Origin: an uncultured Clostridia bacterium
Lineage (GTDB): Bacteria; Bacillota; Clostridia; Christensenellales; Aristaeellaceae
Assembly (NCBI GenBank): GCA_934662505.1
Contig: CAKUKE010000007.1
Coordinates: 1 to 64,000 of the forward strand
Direction: 5' to 3'
DNA length: 64,000 bases
Shown here: positions 50,807 to 57,704 of the stretch, one piece after another
Layout: the number at the start of each line of letters is the position of its first letter
Position numbering within the stretch: the stretch's first letter is position 1
Program-made: the position numbers and the translations under genes
The notes under the pieces: model-generated
Database searches by the model: none
What the model saw: the letters and a program-made list of their open reading frames with translations, nothing else
Told to the model about the DNA's origin: nothing

Positions 50807-51214
50807 TCAGGAAAAGGTCGCCGCGCCGGTGACGCGCAGCACGCAGCGGAACAGCACGGGGTTGTCCACCTCCGCTGCGCCCGTGGAGAAGGCGCGCACC
50901 AGCGCGGAGAAGGAAATGGTCTCGCCGTCCGGAAAGGTCACGGCAAAAGCGGCGGTCTCGCCGCTCAGATACAGCCCGCGCAGGGTTGTCTGGCCGGTCT
51001 GGTCTTTATCCAGAAAGCCTTCCAGCGTAATCTCGCCCGCGTCCCGGAAGCCCTGCACGTACTGGCGGAAGCCGCCCGCCGCGTCCAGAGGGGTCACGTC
51101 GATGACCGCGCTGTCCAGACGGATTTCACTGACAGAGCGGAGCAGGCCGACGGTCACGGCGCTTTTGCCGGAGGGGGTCACTTTGACGGTGGTGCCGAGG
51201 GATGAGGTAGACAT
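50807..51214 (-). CDS. Major tail (tube) protein
   Basis: This 135-residue protein (STSSLGTTVKVTPSGKSAVTVG start; LDAAGGFRQYVQGFRDAGEITLEGFLD in the middle) matches the pattern of siphophage tail tube proteins: a compact beta-sandwich placed between tail terminator and tail chaperones. AAGGAGG precedes the ATG. It lies one base from the neighbouring upstream gene. Confidence 0.82.
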   Translation of the reverse strand: MSTSSLGTTVKVTPSGKSAVTVGLLRSVSEIRLDSAVIDVTPLDAAGGFRQYVQGFRDAGEITLEGFLDKDQTGQTTLRGLYLSGETAAFAVTFPDGETISFSALVRAFSTGAAEVDNPVLFRCVLRVTGAATFS

Positions 51215-51215
51215 G

Positions 51216-51563
51216 TCAGAAATCCTCCTTCAAGGTCAGGGTGGCAGCGTATCGGTCGCTGACGGTATGAACGCGGGCAACCGGGTCGAACCGGCGGTAG
51301 GAAACCTGACGGCAGTAGCCGTAGGGGGGCGCGGTCAGCACCCGGGCGGCGGCCTGAGAAAGCGCCAGCGCCTCCTCGGGGTCTGCGGCGCTTGCATCCA
51401 CCTGACAGGTGACGCGGCGCAGACGATCCCGCCCGTCGCAGCGGCCGGCGGCGCGGTCGTCCACCAGCGAAACCGCCACGCAGGGCAATGCGGCCGGCTC
51501 GCCTTCCGCACGGCAGGCGGGCACGGACAGGCCGGAAAGCGCGGCCAGCACGGTATCAATCAT
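51216..51563 (-). CDS. Putative tail terminator / minor capsid-like protein
   Basis: This 115-residue protein starts IDTVLAALSGLSVPACRAEG and ends RYAATLTLKEDF. The size, secondary-structure pattern and place just before the tail tube gene fit the tail terminator group (gpU/DUF3168-like). It overlaps the gene upstream by four bases. Assignment is mainly positional. Confidence 0.65.
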   Translation of the reverse strand: MIDTVLAALSGLSVPACRAEGEPAALPCVAVSLVDDRAAGRCDGRDRLRRVTCQVDASAADPEEALALSQAAARVLTAPPYGYCRQVSYRRFDPVARVHTVSDRYAATLTLKEDF

Positions 51564-51850
51564 GAAAACACCTCCTTAAATGCGGCGCGCATCCGCTGCT
51601 CAAAGGACTGTGCGTGAACGGCGGGCGCCAGATAGGGTGTGGAAAATTCCACTGCGCCGGCGTAGGGGCACCGGGTGTATACCCCGTCCTCCCGAAGGGT
51701 GAGGGATGCCCGCAGCCGCCCGGAACGGACGGGCGCCAGCGAGCGGGCGGCGCGGAGGGTCTCCTCCCCGGCAGCTGCGACGGCGGCGTTTGCAGCGGCA
51801 GGGAGGGCAGTCAGCATGCGCCGAAGGGGCGCGGCGGCGTCTCCCTTCAT
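51560..51850 (-). CDS. HK97 gp10-like tail/head completion protein
   Basis: This 96-residue protein contains LRAARSLAPVRSGRLRASLTLRED, the typical core of the HK97 gp10 family of head-tail joining proteins, and YAGAVEFSTPYLAPA. The ATG at 51850 overlaps the upstream stop as ATGA; a GTG at 51859 is an alternative. It belongs to the connector block of the cassette. Confidence 0.78.
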   Translation of the reverse strand: MKGDAAAPLRRMLTALPAAANAAVAAAGEETLRAARSLAPVRSGRLRASLTLREDGVYTRCPYAGAVEFSTPYLAPAVHAQSFEQRMRAAFKEVFS

Positions 51851-52113
51851 GGCGCGCACCGGATAAAATCGGCCTGCAGATGCCCCGGGTAGGCGCGCAC
51901 TGCGGCGCAGCGGTATGCCCGTCCCGCCCAGCGCATCAGGGCGCGGGGCTGCACAGGGGTGTGGAAAGGCAGAAGCAGCCGTACCCGTTCGTCAGCCATT
52001 TCGCCGAATCCGCGGGGCGTCATGGCGCTGCCCGGCTGCAGCACCCGTACGCACGCAGGCCAGGTTTTTCCGTCGATGGTCACATGCTGGGCAAAGCGAT
52101 AGGTGATGCGCAT
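51847..52113 (-). CDS. Putative head-tail stopper/adaptor protein
   Basis: This 88-residue protein (RITYRFAQHVTIDGKTWPACVR start) lies between the connector and gp10-like genes, where stopper proteins lie in similar phages. It is cysteine-containing and beta-rich. CAAGGAGG precedes the ATG. Assignment is positional. Confidence 0.6.
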   Translation of the reverse strand: MRITYRFAQHVTIDGKTWPACVRVLQPGSAMTPRGFGEMADERVRLLLPFHTPVQPRALMRWAGRAYRCAAVRAYPGHLQADFIRCAP

Positions 52114-52133
52114 GAAAAACGCCTCCTTGGATG

Positions 52134-52159
52134 GGGAACCGTCCCGAAGGACGGTTCCC
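52134..52159 (-). other. Strong UUCG tetraloop hairpin inside the phage operon
   Basis: An 11-bp perfect stem closes a TTCG loop on the minus strand (GGGAACCGTCC / GGACGGTTCCC) between two head-tail genes. No U-run follows, so it is not a simple terminator; it may stabilise or process the late mRNA. Confidence 0.75.
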
Positions 52160-52170
52160 GCGATCTGTTA

Positions 52171-52479
52171 TCAGGTGCGGGCGGTGCGGTAGGCGAAGAT
52201 TTCGCGCCGCAGATCCTCGGGCAGGGCGGAAAAGCGGCGGGTCACGTCGCCTTCCGTTCGGCCCTCCTCTCCCTCCGCGCCCAGACGGTTGTACAGGACC
52301 ACGGCCAGACGCACCTGCGCGCTTTGCAGCGCGGGGGGTACGTTCTCCCGCCAGGTCAGGGCGCGGATGAGACTCTCGGCGTCCGCCAGCAGCGCCTTGA
52401 GCAGGGCGTCCTGTCCGTCGCCCGTCACGTCGGGCAGGCGCGCCTTCAGGGCGGTCAGCATTTCCTCCACGGCCGTCAC
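52171..52479 (-). CDS. Phage head-tail connector protein
   Basis: This 102-residue protein is almost wholly helical (AVEEMLTALKARLP, LLKALLADAESLIRALTWREN, QVRLAVVLYNRLGAEGEE) and matches the gp6/gp15-type head-tail connector pattern. It starts with an ATGA overlap on the coat gene. Connectors form a ring below the portal that stabilises DNA-filled heads. Confidence 0.8.
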   Translation of the reverse strand: MTAVEEMLTALKARLPDVTGDGQDALLKALLADAESLIRALTWRENVPPALQSAQVRLAVVLYNRLGAEGEEGRTEGDVTRRFSALPEDLRREIFAYRTART

Positions 52480-53588
52480 CCCAGCACGCGCACGGCCAGC
52501 TCGGGGTACAGCGTTTTAAAGCCGTAGAGCACGTCCATGGACAGCATTTCCCGTTTGTACTTCATGTCGTAGCCCCGCACCACCCGCAGGGATACGCCGT
52601 TGTAGGAGGTGGTGTAGCTTTCCACGCCGCCGGGGGCGGGAAGGGGACGGGTGACAAAGGCGAAAGCCATGGGATGGAAGCACAGGTTGGCGGTATGGCT
52701 GCCTGCCAGCGACACCTTTTCGCCGCCGGACAGGGCAGGCAGCGCAGGCGCGACGCGGCAGACGATCTTGCCCTCGGCAACGGCGGCGTCATGGGTCACG
52801 GTGAAACTGCCGCCCGCCACGTCGATCAGATCGCCCTTTTTCAGGGTGCCTGTCAGGGTCGTGCCGGTGAGGGTGAGGGCGTCTCCGCCTGCAGTGTGCG
52901 CGCCGCTTACGGTAATATCGCCGGAAGCGGCGGCCAGAGAACCGGCGGTATGACGGCATACGGCCTGAGACATGTAGTTGTCCATGCCCATCACCCGGCC
53001 GATGGCGCCCTCGCGCAGCGCCTGAACGGAACCGCATTTTTCCGCGTGGACGATGGGATCCAGCGCGGTAAAGGCGGCGTCCGCTTCGGGATCCCACAGG
53101 GCGGCGCGGCCGGATACGGGCGCTTTCTGACGGTTGAGTGCCTTGCGGGCATTGGCGAAGGCGTCCAGCGTGGCGGGCGTGACCCCGGCGGTGCCCACAT
53201 GGTTGAACACGTCCTGATACAGCTGCATGCCGTCCTGATTGATTTTCTGCGCCAGCGCGGCAGCGGCAGGCTCGACGAACAGACGGGTCAGGTCATCCAT
53301 GGAGGTGGCGCCCTGCAGTGCCTCTACCCCCACGTCTACCGTGGCGATCTTGTCCAGAGACACGTCCACGGTGCTTTCCACAATGTCCGACGTGCTCACG
53401 CCCTGCGCGGCGTCAAACTCCCGGGCGGAAAACACCACAGGCTTGCGCACCTGAACGGTGTCGCCCTTCATGGATGCAAAGTCGTCGGAAAAGTCCTTGT
53501 AGATCAGGTTGGGGAACACCAGATGCTCCATCAGCCGGGGCAGCGCGGTGCGGGCGAATTCCTTGACGGTGACAAAATGATTGGCCAT
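52476..53588 (-). CDS. Major capsid protein, P22 coat-like
   Basis: This 370-residue protein resembles the P22 gp5 coat family: ANHFVTVKEFARTALPRLMEHLVFPNLIYKDFSDDF at the N-terminus, then RKPVVF, VDVSLDKIATVDVGVE, and a central inserted beta region (GGDALTLTGTTLTGTLKKGDLIDVAGG). The C-terminus is RVVRGYDMKYKREMLSMDVLYG, close to the family pattern. AGGAGG precedes the ATG. It forms the icosahedral shell and is made next to a scaffold gene. Confidence 0.92.
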   Translation of the reverse strand: MANHFVTVKEFARTALPRLMEHLVFPNLIYKDFSDDFASMKGDTVQVRKPVVFSAREFDAAQGVSTSDIVESTVDVSLDKIATVDVGVEALQGATSMDDLTRLFVEPAAAALAQKINQDGMQLYQDVFNHVGTAGVTPATLDAFANARKALNRQKAPVSGRAALWDPEADAAFTALDPIVHAEKCGSVQALREGAIGRVMGMDNYMSQAVCRHTAGSLAAASGDITVSGAHTAGGDALTLTGTTLTGTLKKGDLIDVAGGSFTVTHDAAVAEGKIVCRVAPALPALSGGEKVSLAGSHTANLCFHPMAFAFVTRPLPAPGGVESYTTSYNGVSLRVVRGYDMKYKREMLSMDVLYGFKTLYPELAVRVLG

Positions 53589-53626
53589 GTTTTTTCCTCC
53601 TTGTACGGTGTGTCGGCGCGGGAAGG

Positions 53627-54058
53627 TCAGAGCGTGCCCGTCAGGGCGGGCGTGGGGTAAACGGCGGCGTAGTAGTCGGGGTCGTCCATTTCGTTCAGAC
53701 TGCGCAGAACGCCGGCACGGGGCGCGTCGCCCTGCAGCCGCGCTTCCACAGCCTCGGTCACAGCGGCGCGGAAGGCCTGTTCCAGCGCCGCCACGGCCTT
53801 TTCGATCTCCTCCCGGCTCCAGGTTTCCATGGGCTGCGCCAGCGCCTTGGGCAGCCCTGCCGCGGCCAGCGCTTCCTCGGCCAGCGCGCGGGCTTCTCTG
53901 CGGCGCAGCGCCTCCTCCCGCTGCGCCAGCTCCGTGCGTTCATCCGCCGCGCCGGCATCGCCGCTTTCAACGCTGCGGGCGGAGAGCGCTTCGCCGATGA
54001 GCGCCAGCACGTCCTCCCGGGTCAGGGCGGGGACAGCGGTTTCCGTGGTTTCGTTCAT
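53627..54058 (-). CDS. Capsid scaffold protein
   Basis: This 143-residue acidic, helical protein (EDVLALIGEALSARSVE, QREEALRRREARALAEEALAAAGLP) has the charge pattern and location of DUF4355-type scaffolds: between portal and coat genes. Scaffolds guide shell assembly and then leave. ATG 54058 has AAAGGAGG upstream; the longer in-frame upstream sequence is not protein-like. Confidence 0.8.
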   Translation of the reverse strand: MNETTETAVPALTREDVLALIGEALSARSVESGDAGAADERTELAQREEALRRREARALAEEALAAAGLPKALAQPMETWSREEIEKAVAALEQAFRAAVTEAVEARLQGDAPRAGVLRSLNEMDDPDYYAAVYPTPALTGTL

Positions 54059-54275
54059 AGAGATCCTCCTTTGAAAAAATGATGTATGCAAAAGCGCCGC
54101 AGGAGCTTCAGCCGGCCGGACGGTCGGCATGAGCACCGAAGGAGCCGCGCGGGAACCGCGCTTTTTTTCCTGCCCGCGCAGGACGAAGGGGGTACCCTGC
54201 GCGACACGGGTCAAAAACGCGGCATCCTGACGTGCGGCACGGCGGGGCGCTTTTTGCCGAAGGGAGAAAAGTGCG
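54059..54275. other. Gap between portal and scaffold genes
   Basis: In many SPP1-like modules a minor head (MuF) gene lies here. Only 217 bases are present and no open frame with a ribosome-binding site was seen, so that gene is missing. Confidence 0.6.
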
Positions 54276-55550
54276 TCAGGTGCCTTCCATGAAGGGCAGC
54301 TGGCTCACCAGCACCTTGTCCGGCACCATGCCGGAGAGGGTGCGCACCATCTGCGCAGTTTCCAGATTGTCCACAGGCAGGGTGCGGCGGAAATACATGC
54401 GCACCTGATCGGTATCCAGCTCCCGTCCGCCCTTGACCGCCAGAAAGTGGGAAAACAGCCGCATCCGTTCCCGGAGCCCCTCCCGGAACCACCGTTCCTT
54501 GAGTCGGGTCAGCTGCTCCAGCCCCATCAGCTTGTACTTGATGGCCACGCCGCTCAGGTTGCCGCCGAAATGCTCGTCGGACAGATCCGGCACCATGGAA
54601 AACTTGTGGATGTCCCGCTCCAGCGCCAGCCGCAGCACTTCGCCGTCTCCGCCCGTCTGCCCGGGGGTCAGGTATTCCGCGCCCGCGTCCCGGTCGGGCA
54701 GGTACAAAAGCTTGTCCTGCCGCAGCTGCTGGGCGGGGCTGCGTCCCCGCTCGTCCACCGACAGCTGGGCGCCGTAGAGCAGGAGCAGCGCGTCCACCCG
54801 CTGCTCCCAGTCGTTGACACGGTCGCTCTGCAGCAGGTCGTAGGCCTCCACCAGACTTTCCACGCATTCGAGGTCGCTCTGCTCGTCCTCGTTGTTCCAG
54901 TACTCCACCATGGGCACGCCGCCAAAGTAGTGGGGTTGACGGTTCACCGGCGCGCCGGTGAGCAGGCGGGCCGCTTCCCGGGCGCGGAAGGTGAGCGTTT
55001 CATGGTCGGTGTACACCGTGCCCTCCCAGCCCTGCATGGCGCCGCCCTCGCTTTGCACAGGACGGACGGATACGCCGAAAAGGGGACGGTGGCTGACGTC
55101 CTCCCCGTACACCACAAAGGCGCTGCGGGGATCCAGCACCGCCGTGCGGGGACGGGTCTTTTCATCGGCGTACACCACCTCCACGCCCCGACCGTAGAGG
55201 GAAGCGTGCTTGGCCAGTTCCATATCCGCGCTCTGGACGTCGCAGTCCCGGTAGGCGCGGAGCAGCTGCTCCAGCGCGGGGCAGCTTTCCCCGTCCTGAC
55301 GGGTGTAGGCTACGTCGCCGCCCATCAGGTAGGAGGATGCGACGGTAACGATGTAGCGGCCGAAACCGTGGGACAGACGGGCGTTGGGCAGTCCCTCCGC
55401 CCGCTGGCGGTGCAGAATGTCGCCCTGCCCGTCGTAGAGCTGCCGGAGACGGGTGAGCTCCGTCAGACGGCGCAGGTGTTCGTTGAGCGTGCCCTGCAGA
55501 AGCTTGCCGGACAGGCCGCTTTGCAGGTAGCTTTCATCCCGGGTGATCAT
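54276..55550 (-). CDS. Phage portal protein, SPP1 gp6-like
   Basis: This 424-residue protein has SPP1-type portal features: KLLQGTLNEHLRRLTELTRLRQLYDGQGDIL near the N-terminus, LSHGFGRYIVTVASSYLMGGDV, WNNEDEQSDLECVESLVEAYD, and LSDEHFGGNLSGVAIKYKLMGLEQL. Portals form the dodecameric DNA entry vertex. The ATG at 55550 has AGGAGG upstream, 15 bases after the terminase stop. The C-terminus is shorter than in classical SPP1 portals. Confidence 0.92.
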   Translation of the reverse strand: MITRDESYLQSGLSGKLLQGTLNEHLRRLTELTRLRQLYDGQGDILHRQRAEGLPNARLSHGFGRYIVTVASSYLMGGDVAYTRQDGESCPALEQLLRAYRDCDVQSADMELAKHASLYGRGVEVVYADEKTRPRTAVLDPRSAFVVYGEDVSHRPLFGVSVRPVQSEGGAMQGWEGTVYTDHETLTFRAREAARLLTGAPVNRQPHYFGGVPMVEYWNNEDEQSDLECVESLVEAYDLLQSDRVNDWEQRVDALLLLYGAQLSVDERGRSPAQQLRQDKLLYLPDRDAGAEYLTPGQTGGDGEVLRLALERDIHKFSMVPDLSDEHFGGNLSGVAIKYKLMGLEQLTRLKERWFREGLRERMRLFSHFLAVKGGRELDTDQVRMYFRRTLPVDNLETAQMVRTLSGMVPDKVLVSQLPFMEGT

Positions 55551-55565
55551 GATGTGACCTCCTTT

Positions 55566-56804
55566 TTACAGTCCAAGGTCGCTTTTGCGGCCGGTGAAAA
55601 TGCGCCGGGACTGGCTGTCGTTTTCCAGCGCATAGCGCATGGCGTCGATCAGGTGGTTGTCTCTGTCCCGGGGCTGGGGGAGGGAGCGGCCGTCCCGGTC
55701 CCGCTGCCAGACGTAGCCGGCCAGCTCCGCACGCATGCCTGTGCAGCGGGTGTCTACCACCAGGGTGTGCCCCTGCAGCCACTGTACGCCGTGCATGACG
55801 CTGTCGGGGCCTTTGCGGGCAGGACGGGCATTGACGCCCAGCAGACGCAATTCCGCGATGGATTTGGGCTCGGCGCTGTCGCAGATGACGGGCGCTGCGC
55901 CCGCCATGGCGAGCACCCGCTGCGCCAGCGCGGCGTTGGTCAGCCCTTTTTCCCGGCACTCCGACAGCACGTAGACCGTCTTGTGCTTTTCGTCCAGCCG
56001 CACCCTGACCAGTCCGCAGGGGTCGCAGGCAAAGCCGAAGTCCAGCCCGTAACGGGTCTCGCCCGGCGGGTCGGTCAGCTCCTCCACCCGCCAGTTGCGG
56101 AACACCGCGCCCTCCCGCAGTCCCCAGTCGCCCTGGGTGTACACCCGGTAAAAATAGGGGTCTGTTTCCCGTTCCAGCGCCAGCCCGTCTTCCGGCGTGA
56201 GGAAGCGGTTGTCCCGGTAGGTGGTTTTGAGGATGCTCACCCGGTCGCTGGCGGCCTTGCGTCCGCCGTCCGGGAAAATGCCGAAAAACTCGCGGTACAG
56301 CCAGTGCTCCCGGTCGATGGGGTTAAAGGACAGGGTAAACCGTTTGGGGTGGGAGCTCTGCCCCCGCAGACGCTTGTCCAGCTGCTTGAAATCCCGATAG
56401 GCGCACTCGGTGGCCTCCTCCAGCCAGACGTCCGTCAAGGCGCCCCGGGCGGGGGTGATGGACTTGATCTTTTCCACATCATCCAGCCCGGCAAAGAGGA
56501 TCTGCGCGCCGTTCGGGCGGGCGGTAATGACGTGATCCGTCCGGCTGACGCGGAACAGGCGGGCGAGCCCCATCCGTTCCGCAGCCTTGACGATTTCGTT
56601 GAAGCAGCTGTTTCTGAGGGTGCGCGCCACCTGACGCGCCACCAGAATGTTCCGCCCCTGCAGCGCGTCCAGCACGCACCGGGTGGCCAGAAAGACCGAC
56701 TTGCCGCTCCCTGCGCCGCCGAAGAAGATCTGGTACCGGTGGACATCCTGCAAATAGGGATAGTAGACCCTGTTGAAAAAAGAGGGCTCAATGGTGATCT
56801 TCAC
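55566..56804 (-). CDS. Phage terminase large subunit (PBSX type)
   Basis: This 412-residue packaging motor has an ATPase with Walker A GGAGSGKS (residues 29-36) and an acidic Walker B-like VWLEEA (about 126-131). A C-terminal RNase-H-like nuclease follows, with YGLDFGFACDPCGLV and later VICDSAEPKSIAEL and DNHLIDAMRYAL, the expected acidic residues. Its sequence is of the PBSX-like group. The GTG start at 56804 overlaps the upstream stop, and AAAGGAGAGG precedes it. Confidence 0.94.
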   Translation of the reverse strand: MKITIEPSFFNRVYYPYLQDVHRYQIFFGGAGSGKSVFLATRCVLDALQGRNILVARQVARTLRNSCFNEIVKAAERMGLARLFRVSRTDHVITARPNGAQILFAGLDDVEKIKSITPARGALTDVWLEEATECAYRDFKQLDKRLRGQSSHPKRFTLSFNPIDREHWLYREFFGIFPDGGRKAASDRVSILKTTYRDNRFLTPEDGLALERETDPYFYRVYTQGDWGLREGAVFRNWRVEELTDPPGETRYGLDFGFACDPCGLVRVRLDEKHKTVYVLSECREKGLTNAALAQRVLAMAGAAPVICDSAEPKSIAELRLLGVNARPARKGPDSVMHGVQWLQGHTLVVDTRCTGMRAELAGYVWQRDRDGRSLPQPRDRDNHLIDAMRYALENDSQSRRIFTGRKSDLGL

Positions 56805-57004
56805 GCCTGTTCCTCTCCTTTCAGGCAGATTTCAATGCCGCCGCCGTCCCCGCCGTCCGGCCGCAGCTTTTCGCAGAACAGGGTGATGGCCTTGAACACG
56901 TCGCCGTTGGGCTGCTCCCGATCCTGCAGGATCTCGATGAGCCGCTCCAGCGACAATTCCTCCGCCCGGCGCAGCATGCGGGCGTGCCTGACCGTGCCTT
57001 TCAG
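56801..57004 (-). CDS. Small protein upstream of the terminase, putative small terminase
   Basis: This 67-codon frame is placed where the small terminase subunit gene usually is. It encodes HARMLRRAEELSLERLIEIL, a helical stretch, and ends ICLKGEEQA overlapping the terminase start. AAAGGAGGAG lies 6 bases before a CTG codon at 57004; the first ATG in frame (56977) has no such site. CTG initiation would be unusual. It is shorter than typical small terminases, so function is uncertain. Confidence 0.5.
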   Translation of the reverse strand: MKGTVRHARMLRRAEELSLERLIEILQDREQPNGDVFKAITLFCEKLRPDGGDGGGIEICLKGEEQA

Positions 57005-57113
57005 TGCTCTCTCCTCCTTTAATGCAGCGGTGATCTGGAACTGAGAACAGCATAGCTCTTTTTCATCCGCTGCGCCTGACAGGTTTTGAGCCCTTTACGG
57101 CGCGGTGCGCGCC

Positions 57114-57144
57114 AAAAAACGCGCACTGCGGCGGCAATGCGCGT
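57114..57144 (-). terminator. Terminator after spoVM, in front of the phage cassette
   Basis: On the minus strand a 10-bp stem (ACGCGCATTG with CAGTGCGCGT, one G-U pair) is followed by a six-base T-run. It separates spoVM transcription from the phage genes. Confidence 0.8.
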
Positions 57145-57223
57145 TCGGGACGCCCCAAAAACGTCCGTGGGAAGAAAATGCTTCCAGCCGCGCTTTTCAG
57201 CGCGGGATGTGTCTGCCGGTGCT

Positions 57224-57310
57224 TTACGCCGTCCGTCTCCGGCCGAGGAACAGCCGGATGAGACCGCGGAGCCCCCGGGGCGCGCGTACGCAGATGAAAC
57301 GCATGGCCAT
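57224..57310 (-). CDS. spoVM: Stage V sporulation protein M (SpoVM)
   Basis: This 28-codon gene encodes a 26-residue SpoVM if the second ATG (57304) is used. SpoVM is an amphipathic helix that recognises the curved forespore membrane and anchors SpoIVA to start coat assembly. Aligned without gaps to Bacillus SpoVM it keeps the Met-basic-Phe start, the basic residue at 7, the key Pro9, Leu12, Gly14, Arg17, Leu20, Gly21 and a basic end (RFICVRAPRG then LRGLIRLFLG). AAAGGAGGG lies 6 bases before the first ATG. It follows a small membrane protein gene by 27 bases. Confidence 0.85.
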   Translation of the reverse strand: MAMRFICVRAPRGLRGLIRLFLGRRRTA

Positions 57311-57337
57311 GGGAAACCCTCCTTTATGATCAATTCG

Positions 57338-57529
57338 TCAGACGATCAGCACAATGCCCGCGGCGATCATCGCCGCGCCCAGCAGCGCCAGCCAGGCGCG
57401 CAGGGGAATGCACAAAAGCAGAAGAACCGTGCCCAGCACGATGAGCGCGTAGCCCGCCGCCCGGCGCAGGCCGCCTGAAGAAGGGTAGTTTTTCCTGCGC
57501 ACCCTGCCGCAGGCGTTTTTCCAGGGCAT
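57338..57529 (-). CDS. Small membrane protein of unknown function upstream of spoVM
   Basis: This 63-residue protein has a basic, polar N-terminus and two closely spaced hydrophobic stretches (YALIVLGTVLLLLCIP and WLALLGAAMIAAGIVLIV). A very strong GGGAGGGGAGGTG site lies 8 bases before the ATG, which makes it a real gene despite its size. The short gap to spoVM suggests co-transcription and perhaps a sporulation or envelope role, by inference only. Confidence 0.7.
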   Translation of the reverse strand: MPWKNACGRVRRKNYPSSGGLRRAAGYALIVLGTVLLLLCIPLRAWLALLGAAMIAAGIVLIV

Positions 57530-57645
57530 GAAAACGCACCTCCCCTCCCTTCACCTTATGCGGCGGACGGGGAGGGCATGCGCCGCGCCGGATGTAAAAA
57601 CCGTATTTTTGCCTTATTTCCCGGGGAAGCGGGCGCTTTTTTCTG

Positions 57646-57674
57646 TTTCCATCCCGCGCGGTTTATGTTATAAT
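57646..57674 (+). promoter_or_regulatory. Promoter of the YesL-like gene
   Basis: TTTCCA (57646-57651) and TATAAT (57669-57674) have a 17-base spacer, 30 bases before the GTG start. The -35 is weak. Confidence 0.6.
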
Positions 57675-57704
57675 AAAGCATCCTGCTTTGGGAGGGCAAC
57701 GACC

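Larger units (their letters stand above)
44645..57004 (-). mobile_element. Phage particle cassette (prophage remnant or domesticated particle locus)
   Basis: About sixteen tightly packed minus-strand genes run in classical late order: putative small terminase, large terminase, portal, scaffold, coat, connector, adaptor proteins, tail tube, tail chaperones, short tape measure, distal tail, hub/fibre, lysin, holin. Several neighbours overlap by ATGA. All reading frames look intact. No integrase, repressor, replication, antirepressor or packaging-site gene lies on either flank; host genes resume at both ends, and no flanking direct repeat long enough for an att site was seen. Base composition resembles the host. 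Confidence 0.85.

Noticed and set aside
43804..57093. Possible attachment repeats TTTTGAACCCT (at the dehydrogenase stop) and TTTTGAGCCCT (beyond the terminase end)
   Set aside because: Only 11 bases with one mismatch; expected by chance over this distance and no integrase is present.
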